From contig CM053337.1 in the NCBI GenBank assembly GCA_028583605.1, positions 15,519,639-15,583,638 on the forward strand: a DNA stretch of 64,000 nt, in the 5' to 3' direction. The notes below the pieces were generated by a model. The model did not search any database and was not told the origin of the DNA. It was given only the letters and a program-made list of their open reading frames with translations. Below are positions 22,001 to 29,743 of the stretch, one piece after another. Source of the stretch: Dastarcus helophoroides. Taxonomy: Eukaryota > Arthropoda > Insecta > Coleoptera > Bothrideridae. Position numbers and translations under genes: made by a program. Position 1 is the first letter of the stretch. Each line of letters opens with the position of its first letter.

Positions 22001-24321
22001 AGAGATGGAAATGAAAGAGAAGAGGTAGGAAAAGAACATATTAGGCGAGAAGAGAAGAGATGAGGTGGAAAGAGAAAAGATGGAAAATCAAAAGATGGAA
22101 AGAGAAGAGCTGGGAAGAGAAGAGAAGAGATGAGATGAGAAGAGATAGAAAGGGAAGAGAAGAAATAGGAAAAGAAGAGATGAGATGGGAAGAGGAGAGA
22201 TGAGAAAAGAAGAGATGAGATGGGAAGAGAAAAGATCAGAAGTGAAGAGATGGGCAGAGAAAAGATGAGATGGGAAGAGAAGAGATGAGATGGGAAGGGA
22301 AGACATGAAAAAGAAAGAAAAGAGATAAGATGGGAAGAAAAAAGATGGGAAGAGAAGAGCTGGGAAGAGAATAGATGAGATGAAGAGAGATGGAAAGGGA
22401 AGAGAAGAGATGAGAAGAGAAAAGATGAGATGGTAAGAAAAGAGATGGAAACAGAAGAGACGAGATGGAAAGAGAAGAGACGAGCAGGGAAGAGAAGAGA
22501 TCGAAAGGGAAAAGAGGAGACAAAAGAGAAAGATTAAATGGGAAGAGAAAAGATGGGAAGATAAGAAATGGAAAGAGAAGACATGAGATTGGAAAAAAAG
22601 AGATAAGATGGAAAGAGAAGAGATGGAAAGAGAAGAAATAGGAAAATAAGAGATGGGAAAGGAAGAGAAGATAAGAGATGGAAATTGAAGAGATGAGGTG
22701 GAAGGAGAAGAGATAGGAAGAGAAGAAGTGGAAAAAGAAGAGAAGAGATGGGAAAAGAAGTGGCGTCAAAAAGCTTTGACATCCAAAATTATGTTGGAAG
22801 AATTATAACATTTTTTTAACATATCATGTTGATCCAAATTTCAATATCATTATATTTGTTTAACCCAATTTGTTTAAAATTGAAACAAAGTGCAGGGTCA
22901 TCTAAATAATTATATTAAAATTCATACGAATAAATTATCTAAACTCTAAACAGTATTAGCACAAAAACAAAAAGTTATATTTAGATGAGTGAAAACAAGT
23001 CATTAATGTTATTTCTTCTTAGTTTAGATTTGTTTTTTATCACTTACATTTAATTTTCTACATTACAATTCTTTATTGTTACAATATATTGATAAGAAAA
23101 GAGTTTAAACTTGAAATATTTTTTTACCAACAGTATATTCGGAATCTTGAAAAAGTCGAAATTTTGGGATTGAAGTCAAAATATATTCTGTTAAAAAAAA
23201 TCAGTTTAAAAGCTGCGATAAGTAGCATGTTTTATCTGTTTACCAAATTTAAGGAAATCGATATCTAAACATTACATAATTCATTCATAGATCCATTTTT
23301 TTTCTGCACGAGTACGATATAAAGAATATTCGCATAAATGAGATTGGGTTGTATCAACTTTGACATACAACGTTGAAAAAATTGATAAGAATTTTGATAA
23401 CTTGCTTATTTATCGTTCCCATGTTCAAAAAGTAGCGAGCAGGATTCCCTATGTTGAATAATTACCATAAGTCATATCTCAATTATTATTATTACTTAAA
23501 TTTGTTTTTCTAAATAATCAAAGCACGTGTACAAGCAGAAAAAAAAACGAATATTTTTTTTAGATTTCGTGAACTTCTGCAACGTAACAAATTATATTAT
23601 CGTATAAACAAATTCTAAGAACTTTTTGTAGATCAGTGACGTGTTCCATGGAAGCTAAGAAAGCTCATGATATTTTTTTTATGTTCAAGTTTTTTTGAAG
23701 TTATTACTTTTTTCTAAAATGTATGTCCTAAATTCCAACCATAATCTGAAATTATAGTTTTTCTAAAAATCGTAAGTTTAGAAGAATGTTTCAAGCTCGA
23801 CAGAAAATTTTGAGATTTAGTTCTAAATTTCGAGAAAAAATTTGGAATTTCTAAAAAAATGAATAATTTTCGAGTTTAAGGGTACTTTTTTTGAAGCAAT
23901 AAAAATCGTAAATTTAAGGTTAAAATTTTGAAAAAAATTATGAAAAATATTAAAAAATAAGGGTTTATTAAAAATAATTGAGAAAAAAATTATTAAAATC
24001 AATTTTTCTCAAAAATTCTAGCTCAATCTGGAAATTTCTTTTTTTCCTTAATATATCAGTTTAAAGTCAGACGTTTTCACTTTTTTTAAAAGTGTTGTTA
24101 TTTTATTTTTGGTACTTATACGTATAAATATAAAACTAAGAGAAAAAATGACAAACTAACATAAATAAATTTTCAATTAATTAAAATGAATTTATATATT
24201 TTTTTGTTACTCGTTGATAAAAACGTGATCACTTACCATTATCTAACATAACCGTATCTACCAGAACAATGGCACATACCACGGCCCAAATGGCCGTTGA
24301 AAAAATTCGCAAGTCTCCCAT
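591..24321 (-). CDS. Tsp: Thrombospondin-like gene TSP-A (5' half; runs off the left edge)
   Basis: Six exons read on the minus strand join in phase with GT-AG borders: 24237-24321, 16228-16398, 7774-7997, 5192-5423, 1128-1376, 591-1025 (1396 nt, 465 codons plus one base). The product starts with a hydrophobic signal peptide, followed by a ~130-residue thrombospondin N-terminal (laminin-G-like) region, a 77-residue acidic linker, a ~40-residue heptad coiled coil closing with ECQLC, then EGF-like repeats of the GPRCGPCPPGYTGDG type. This is the domain order of pentameric thrombospondins/COMP, which are secreted matrix glycoproteins; the paired cysteines after the coil normally lock the pentamer. 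The last donor (GTGAGT at 590) lies inside an EGF repeat, so further EGF, calcium-binding type-3 repeats and the C-terminal domain must lie left of base 1. Family assignment is strong from domain order; the completeness of the gene cannot be judged here. Confidence 0.87.
1128..1376 (-). CDS. Tsp: TSP-A exon 5: oligomerisation coiled coil and first EGF-like repeat
   Basis: This 249-nt exon has acceptor TTTTCTCAG, donor G|GTAACA and phase 1 on both sides. Heptads run through SLNQLIQAVNTLTQRVEDQ and IQDLRRIIDECQLC. The Cys-X-X-Cys directly after the coil corresponds to the interchain disulfides of COMP-type pentamers. It is followed by the first EGF-like repeat, ending GPRCGPCPPGYTG, which is cut by the 102-bp intron 1026-1127. 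Confidence 0.87.
1560..4340. repeat. ~135-bp tandem satellite with ~800-bp higher-order unit
   Basis: The motif ACATAAATATCTTCAG recurs about every 133-138 bp (near 2668, 2805, 2942, 3334, 3469, 3606, 3742, 4015) among diverged GAAGATGAAAATCTTCGG-type modules. A long block starting near 2701 is almost repeated at 3502, an 801-bp offset (six monomers). It fills most of TSP-A intron 4. Confidence 0.8.
4480..4870. repeat. Three diverged ~150-bp tandem repeats
   Basis: Segments containing GGAATGGAGACTTCC and a downstream TTTCGTCTC or TTTCGCC motif recur three times. They are moderately diverged and intronic. Confidence 0.5.
4955..5172. repeat. 29-bp palindromic minisatellite
   Basis: GTGTGGACTAC or a variant recurs at 29-bp steps (4963, 4992, 5021, 5050, 5079, 5108, 5137). 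Each unit contains TAGAGTGTGGACTACACTCTA, an inverted repeat, and abuts the donor of TSP-A exon 4. Confidence 0.8.
5192..5423 (-). CDS. Tsp: TSP-A exon 4: acidic linker
   Basis: This 232-nt exon has acceptor TTTTAAG and donor A|GTAAGT (phase 1). It begins HHEKKYLMEVEGQLDVRGVL and is rich in Asp and Glu, for example IIDNDLKDVPRDDP. The position between the N-terminal domain and the coiled coil fits the variable linker of thrombospondins. The TSP-B counterpart (34113-34326) has the same phases but little sequence similarity. Confidence 0.78.
5560..7680. repeat. ~330-bp tandem duplications with internal 16-bp repeats
   Basis: TSP-A intron 3. AATAAAAATGTCTCATTGTC or a close variant recurs near 6297, 6631, 6963, 7281 and 7599 in related ~320-335 bp units. 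Two earlier units (5560-5870, 5880-6290) carry expanded AAGCTTCAGCTTAACC 16-mers (5630-5790, 5960-6200). Confidence 0.78.
7774..7997 (-). CDS. Tsp: TSP-A exon 3: second part of N-terminal domain
   Basis: This 224-nt exon runs from acceptor CTTTTTAAG to donor GTATGG. It encodes 75 codons counting the split valine: VIVETVEDGRSRSQYFTVDT at the start, then LEVNQKQPGAHANLYINCTS with one potential N-glycosylation site (NCT), ending SPEILV. The ANLYINC strand matches SINLYINC in TSP-B exon 3. It ends in phase 0, as needed by exon 4. Confidence 0.82.
8160..8475. repeat. (GAGACAGA)n microsatellite
   Basis: About 315 bp of GAGACAGA octamers with scattered variants, in TSP-A intron 2. Apparent Ser/Leu/Cys-rich ORFs here are repeat artefacts. 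Confidence 0.9.
8480..9530. other. AT-rich intronic sequence
   Basis: Part of TSP-A intron 2. No exon, clear repeat or transposon end was recognised. Confidence 0.4.
9535..15960. repeat. Higher-order satellite: ~175-bp monomers in ~530-bp trimers
   Basis: A GGGAGAGACACTTGA or GGGAGAGACGCTTGA box recurs about 37 times, for example at 9566, 9748, 9912, 10096, 10270, 10443, 10625, 10799, 10973. From about 10.1 kb spacings cycle roughly 182/174/175 bp, so three diverged monomer types repeat as a ~530-bp unit about 11 times. Copies of the trimer are more alike than monomers within a trimer. It fills TSP-A intron 2. Confidence 0.9.
16228..16398 (-). CDS. Tsp: TSP-A exon 2: first part of N-terminal domain
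   Basis: This 171-nt exon has acceptor TTTTCAG, donor GTAAGT, and phase 1 in and out. The peptide begins VITKELEEVIKQDEFVLSLK and contains FPGVPQKFALMLDRKTRR, the beta-strand-like pattern of the thrombospondin N-terminal domain. It has exactly the length and phase of TSP-B exon 2 (35645-35815). Confidence 0.83.
16399..18760. other. Low-repeat part of TSP-A intron 1
   Basis: Mostly single-copy-looking DNA with higher GC islands (16560-16740, 16840-17100, 18440-18670). It contains a long hairpin (18181-18274) and a plus-strand exon-like segment (18619-18675). Cis-regulatory elements are possible but unproven. Confidence 0.4.
18181..18274 (+). ncRNA. Pre-miRNA-like 94-nt hairpin
   Basis: Left arm 18181-18209 and right arm 18244-18274 pair almost throughout (CATCCTTTGATTA and GATGAAGAG against CTCTTCATC and TAATCAAAGGATATG) with small mismatches and a 2-nt bulge. 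An inner stem TATCGT/ACGATA closes a 10-nt loop (18221-18230). Size and shape suit a miRNA precursor; a small MITE hairpin is the alternative. Confidence 0.4.
19671..19769. mobile_element. 99-bp MITE inside satellite
   Basis: Ends CCCAAGCAACA and TGTCGCTTGGG form 11-bp terminal inverted repeats with one mismatch. The interior is AT-rich (AATAAACGTTTATTAAA) and unlike the flanking purine satellite. Confidence 0.62.
20485..21275 (-). mobile_element. BEL/Pao LTR-retrotransposon fragment (primer-binding site plus 5' gag)
   Basis: On the minus strand TGGTGCCGAAACTCG (21199-21213) matches the primer-binding site common in BEL/Pao elements. Downstream, codons from 21084 to 20521 encode a gag with a DUF1759-type core (LPKLEISKFNGD, WPAFWHHFK, LAYLKSYLSGKA). 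The first gag codons are shifted or stopped relative to this frame, and the ORF is cut where satellite resumes. No pol, no second LTR: a dead fragment. Confidence 0.78.
22770..24236. other. AT-rich 5' part of TSP-A intron 1
   Basis: Low-complexity A/T-rich sequence. No exon or mobile element recognised. Confidence 0.4.
24237..24321 (-). CDS. Tsp: TSP-A exon 1: start codon and signal peptide
   Basis: ATG at 24321 is followed by 28 codons reading MGDLRIFSTAIWAVVCAIVL and then VDTVMLDN. This is a classic signal peptide with a hydrophobic core at about residues 10-21. The donor is G|GTAAGT (24236), phase 1, and it joins exon 2 to give DN-VITKELEEV. The start was chosen because the signal peptide begins there and the next exon stays in frame. 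A GC-rich 5' region (24322-24470) precedes it. Confidence 0.85.
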
Positions 24322-24480
24322 AGTTCTCGCGCGCTGCCCCCGTGTATCGCCGAAGACGGTGCAACCTGACAGACGCTCCACAGGACACTACTTGGCGATC
24401 TCCGACGGTGCGTGAGACAACTCTCAACCACGACACGACTCCCGTGGACCGCCGCCTGCCTATTTCATCATGTGTGATCC
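24322..24480 (-). promoter_or_regulatory. Presumed 5'UTR and promoter-proximal region of TSP-A
   Basis: About 150 bp upstream of the TSP-A ATG is strikingly GC-rich against an AT-rich background and contains many CpG dinucleotides, for example around 24325-24365 and 24440-24460. No clear TATA box is seen. It is called only from position and composition. Confidence 0.35.
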
Positions 24481-24810
24481 TTATTTGTAATCAATTTGTA
24501 TTGCCGCCGTAATTTATGTTGTCATCGCGTAACGGTGCCTCCACTGTAAACAACATCCTCAGGGTATCGTTGTCATTTTGTTATTAAACAACACACCGGC
24601 GTATGAGTAACGCAGTCGCCTCTTTCGACGGGTAATTACACCTGAATCGGTGCAGTTGTGCGTAATCGAATTCTTCCATGACAACTAAGGATGGCTCAAG
24701 GTGCATCAAAACAAAGAAAATATTTCCACTTTTTAGGAAATCTCAAGCTTATGTCTCGTAAGTGTATAGTAATACAAGGAACCTGAAAGAGACATTCACT
24801 TTTTATTTGA
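24481..24810. other. Intergenic segment upstream of TSP-A
   Basis: Moderate GC, non-repetitive. Together with 24322-24480 it may contain the TSP-A promoter. No defined element seen. Confidence 0.35.
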
Positions 24811-24814
24811 TCAC

Positions 24815-25375
24815 CAATTTGAAGCTGTAACTGAAGCAGTAGTTGAAGATAAACTGACGCAGTAATTGAAGATATACTAAAGCGGAAACTCAAACAGAAC
24901 AAAAGCTAAAGCAGAAGCTGAAGTACAAGATAAAGTTCAAGCAAAAGCAGAAGTAGAGGCGGAAGCAGAAATTAACTCAGAAGCTAGCGCAATGAGCTGA
25001 ATCATGAACTTGAAACAGGGAGATTACTGGGATCTAAAATAAAGAAGCTAATCAGGATGCTAAAGAAGGTAGGCGAAGGACGAAACTAAAGCAAGAAGCT
25101 AACCCAAGAAACTAAATAAGAAAGGGAAACGAGGAAACTAAAGAAAGAAACTAAAACAGGAAGCTGATGCAAGGTACTAAAGCAAGAGGTTGAATCATAA
25201 ATCTAAGGCAAGAAACTAAGACAAAAAGCTAAAGCAAGAAGCCGAAGCTGATAATTGAACCAGAAAACCGAAGCCCGAAGCTAAAATGGAAACTTGAAGC
25301 ATGAAACTATTAAGATTTGAAACAGCAAACTGAAGGAGGAACTGAAACATAAAACTGAACTAAGTAATTGAAGGG
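24815..25375. repeat. Degenerate GAAGCTGAAGCA-type minisatellite
   Basis: Irregular repeats of AAGCTGAAGCAGAA, AAGCTAAAGCAAGAA and relatives. A similar block occurs at 28920-29530, so the two bracket the purine satellite between them. Confidence 0.72.
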
Positions 25376-28300
25376 ATGGGAGAGAAAAGAAGAGGAAATG
25401 AAAAGAGAAGAAGTGGGAAGAGAAGAGATAGAAAGAAAAGAAGTGAGATGGAAAGGGAAGAGATGAGATATGAAGAGATGGGAAGAGAAAAGATAAAATA
25501 AGAACAGAAGAAATGAGCTGGAAAAATAAGAGAAGAGACGAGAAGGGAAGAAAAGAGATGGAAAGAGAAGACAAAAGATGGGAAGAGAAGAGATAGGAAG
25601 AGAAGAGATGGAAAGAGAAGAGATAGGAAGAGCAGAGATGAGATTTGAAGAAATGAGATGGGGAGAGAAGAGATAGGAAGGGAAGAGAAGAGATAAAAAT
25701 GGGAAGAAATGAGATGGGAAGAGAAGAGATTGGAAGTGAAAAGATCGGAAGAGCGGAGAAGAGATGGAAAGAGAATAGATGAGGTGGGTAGAGAAGCGAT
25801 GAGAAGAGAAGAGATAGGAAGAGAACAGATGGAAAGAGAAGAGATGGGAAGAAAAGAGATGAAAAGAGATGATAAAAGATGGGAAGAGAAAAGATAGGAA
25901 GAGACGAAATTAGATAGGATGGAAAGAGATGAGATGGGAGTAAAAAGATGGGAAGGGAAAAGAAAAGATGAGATTAAAAGAGATCAGATGGGAAGAGAAT
26001 GGATGGAAAGGGAAGAGAAAAGATGAGATTGAAAAAGATGATATGGGAAGAGAAGAGGTGGGAAGGGAAGAGATGGTAAGGGAAGAGGAGAGATGAAAAA
26101 GGAAAAGATGAGATGGGAAGAGAAGAGATGGGAAGAGGACAGAAGAGATGGGAGGGGAAGAGAAGCGATGGGAAGGGAAGTGAAGAGATGGAAGAGAAAA
26201 GATAGGAAAAAAGGATATTAAATGGGAAGGGAAGAGATAAGATGGGAAGAGAAGAGATGGGAAGGAAATAGAAGAGATGGGAAGAGAAGAGGTGGGAAGA
26301 GAAGAGAAGTGAAAAGATAAAATAGAAAGAGATGAGATGAAATGGTAAGATATGAGATGGCAAGGGAAGAGAAGAGATGGGAAGAGAAAAGATGAGACGT
26401 GAAGTGAAGAGATGAAAAGAGAAGAGATGGAAAGAAAAGATAAGAGATGGAAAGAAAAAAGATAGAAAGAGAAGAAATTAGATGGAAAGGGAAGAGATGC
26501 GATGAGAAGAGATGGAAAGCGAAGAGAAGAGATGAAATTGGAAGAAATGAGATGGGGAGAGAAGAGATGGTAATGAAAGAAAAGAGATTAAATGGGAATA
26601 GAAGAAATGGAAAAAGAGATGGGAAGGGAAGAGAAGAGATGGAAAAGGAACAGATGGGAAGGAAAGAGGAGAGATGGGAGAAGAAGAGATGGAAAGGAAA
26701 GTGAAGAGATGGGAAGAGAAGAGATGGAAAGAGAAGATAAGAGATGGGAAGAGAAAAGATAGGAAAAAAAATTAGATAGGAAGGGAAGAGATGAGATGGG
26801 AAGAGAAGAGGTGTGAAGGGGTTAGAAGAGATGAGAAGTGAAGAGATAAAATAGAAAGAGACGAGATGAAATGGGAAGAGATGAGATAGGAAGAGAAGAG
26901 AAGAGAAGGGATGGGAAGAGAAGAGATGGAAAGATAAGAGATGAAAAGAGAAAAGATAAAAAGAGAAGAAATTAGATGGAAAGCGAAGAGATGAGATGAG
27001 AAGAGATGGAAAGGGAAGAGAAGAGATGAGATTGGAAGAAATGAGATCGGGAGAGAAGAGATGGGAATGAAAGAGAAGAGATTAAATGGAAAGAAAAGAG
27101 ATGGAAAAAGAGATGGGAAGGGAAGATAAGAGATGGGAAGGGAAGAGAAGAGATGGAAAGAGAAGAAATGGGAAGGGAACAGAAGAGATGGGAGGGGAAG
27201 AGAAGGGATGGGAAGGGAAGTGAAGGGATGAGAAGAGAAGAGATGGAAAGAGAAGATAAGAGATGGGAAGAGAAAAGATAGAAAAGAAAGAAATTAGATG
27301 GGAAGGAAAGAAATGAGATGGGAAGAGAAGAGGTGGGAAGGAATAGAAGAGATGGAAAGAAAAGTGAAGAGGTGGGAAGAGAAGAAGTGGGAAAAGAATA
27401 GATAAGATGAGAAGTGAAAAGATAAAACAGAAAGACGAGATGAAATGGGAAGAGATGAGATTGGAAGAGAAGAGAAGAGATGGGAAGAGAAAATATGAGA
27501 CGTGAAGTGAAGAGATGGGAAGAGAAGAGATGGGAAGAGAAGAGATGGAACGAAAAGATAAAAGATGGAAAGAGAAAAGATAGGAAGAGAAGAAATTAAA
27601 TGGAAAAGGAAAAGATGAAATGAGAAGAGATGGGAAGGGAAGAGAAGAGATGAGATTGGAAGAAATGAGATGGGGAGAGAAGAGATGGGAATATAAGAGA
27701 AGAGATTAAATGGGAAGAGAAGAGATGGATAAAAAGATGGGAAGGCAAGAGAAGAGATGGAAACGGAAGAGATGGCAGGGAAAGAGAAGAGATGGGAAGA
27801 GGAGAGATCTGAAGGGAAGAGATGGAAAGAGAAAATAAGAGATGGGAAGAGAAAAGATAGGAAGAGCAGAAATTAGATTGGAAGGAACAAGATAAGATGG
27901 GAAGAGAAGAGATGGGAAGGGAAAAGAAAAAAAACAGGAAAAGAAGAGATGAAATGGGAAGAGATGAGATTAAAAGGGAAAGGAACAGATAATGAATAGA
28001 AGGAGAAGAGTTGAAATGGGAAGAGATGAAATAAGAAGGGAAGAGAAGAGGTAAGATAGGAAAGAAAGAGATGAAATGGGAAGAGATGAGATGGGAAAAG
28101 AAGAGATTGAAAGCTAAGAGAAGAGATGGAAAGGGAACAGAAGAGATGGGAGGGGAAGAGAACGGATGAGAAGGGAAGTGAAGAGATGGGAAGAGAAGAG
28201 ATGGAAAGAAAAGGGAAGAGAAAAGATAGGAAAAAAAGAAATTAGATGGGAAGGGAAGAGATGAGATGGGAAGAGAAGAGGTGGGAAGGGGACAGAAGAG

Positions 28301-28915
28301 ATGAGAAGTGAAAAGATAAAATAGAAAGAGACGAGATGAAATGGGAAGAGATGAGATGGGAAGAGAAGAGAAGGGATGGGAAGAGAAAAGATCAGACATG
28401 AAGTGAAGAGATGGAAAGAGAAGAGATGGAAAGAAAAGATAAGAGATGGAAAGAAAAGATAAGAGATGGAAAGAGAAGAAATAAGATCGGAAGAGATTAG
28501 ATGGGAAAAGAAGAGATTGAAAGCTTAGAGAAGAGATGGGAAGGGAAGAAAAGAGATGGGAAGGGAAGAAAAAAAATGGGAAGAGAAGAGAAGAGATTAG
28601 ATGGAAAGGGAAGACAAGAAAAAAGAAGAGAAGAGAAGAGAAGAGAAGAGAAGAGAAGGGAAGAGAAGAGAAGAGAAGAGAAGAGAAGAGAAGAGAAGAA
28701 AAGAGAAGAGAAGAGAAGAGAAGAGAAGAGAAGAGAAGAGAAGAGAAGAGAAGAGAAGAGAAGAGAAGAGAAGAGAAGAGAAGAGATGCGAAGCCAAGAG
28801 ATGAGAAGAAAAGAAAAGAGATGGAAAGAGAAGAGATAAGATCGGAAGAGATTAGATGGGAAAAAAGAGATAGGGTAAAAAAAAAATATGGAAAGAGAAG
28901 AGATGAGATAATTGA
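25375..28915. repeat. Purine-rich satellite array
   Basis: The same GATGGGAAGAGAAGAG family as 18.8-22.8 kb, with a pure AAGAG stretch at 28620-28785. It lies between TSP-A and the candidate end of TSP-B. Confidence 0.9.
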
Positions 28916-28919
28916 AGTA

Positions 28920-29530
28920 GAAAGCTGAAGCGCAAAACTGACACAAGTGAGTGATTGAAGTTTAAAATAGAAAATCCGAGACAACAAGCTAAACCAAGAA
29001 GCTAAAACATCAGTGAAAACAGGAAACAGATGCAAGAAGTTAAATTATGAAACTGAAGGAGAAACCAAAACATAAAACTGAACCAGATAACTGAAGTAGG
29101 AAGCTGAAGCAGTGAGCTGAATGGGATCTAAAATAGGACATCTGAGGCAAGACGCTAACCAGCAGAAAAAGCAGCATAACCAGCAGAAACCAGTAGAAAG
29201 GTGAGAAACTGAAATAGAGAGCTGAATGGAGTTTAAAATAGGACATCTGAGGCATAAGGGAAAGTAGGAAGCTGAAACAAAAGCTACAACAGGAATCTGA
29301 TATAAGGTGTTAAGACAGAACCTTGAACCAGGAAGCTAAGGCCTGAAGCTAAATCAGAAAGTCGCGCAAAAAATTGGAGCAGAAAACTGAAGGAGGAACT
29401 AAAACGTGAAACTGAACCAGATAACTGAAGTAGAAAGCTGATGCAGGAAGCTGAAGCAGAAAGCCGAAATAGAAATGTTAAACAAGCTGAAAAAAGAAGC
29501 TCAAAGGAGGATCAAACGTTGCAATTTCAA
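28920..29530. repeat. Degenerate GAAGCTGAAGCA-type minisatellite, second block
   Basis: Same family as 24815-25375, for example AACTGAAGTAGAAAGCTGA and GGAAGCTGAAGCAGAAAG. Confidence 0.7.
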
Positions 29531-29605
29531 ACTTTAAGTGAAGCAAAGAATGTGTGATATCTTAGGAAATCTCAAGAAAAAATAACACTCAAAAATTGCC
29601 AAATT

Positions 29606-29743
29606 TTTATTTAATAACTGTCCAAAGCTTTTACTTAATGGTTAGTACTGCGCTAATTCCAGAAATATTATAACTACAAGATTTTAATTGGTGCCTTCCA
29701 GCTCCTCTGTATCCAGCTGCCATCTCTTGTTAAGTCCGATAAT
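29606..29743 (-). CDS. Candidate 3'-terminal exon of TSP-B with poly(A) signal
   Basis: On the minus strand a pyrimidine-rich acceptor (TTGTTTCTTTTGCAG) ends at 29744. In the phase left by TSP-B exon 5 the exon reads D-Y-R-T-stop (stop about 29731). About 120 bp further is AATAAA at 29606-29611. A short unique island between two repeat blocks, a good acceptor and a poly(A) signal suggest a terminal exon. The coding part is too short to prove it, and only a transcript would decide. Confidence 0.35.

Larger units (their letters stand above)
18770..22765. repeat. Purine-rich GAAGAGATGAGATGG-type satellite
   Basis: The plus strand is almost all A and G with regular GATGGGAAGAGAAGAGATGA units. 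It is interrupted by a MITE (19671-19769) and a BEL/Pao fragment (about 20485-21275). In TSP-A transcripts it would be several kb of pyrimidine-rich RNA. Long open frames on both strands are artefacts. Confidence 0.9.

Noticed and set aside
18767..22782. Many long Ser/Leu/Phe or Arg/Glu/Lys frames
   Set aside because: Purine/pyrimidine satellite artefacts on both strands.
24239..24436. 65-codon frame over TSP-A exon 1
   Set aside because: Wrong frame; the signal-peptide frame with donor GTAAGT joins exon 2 correctly.
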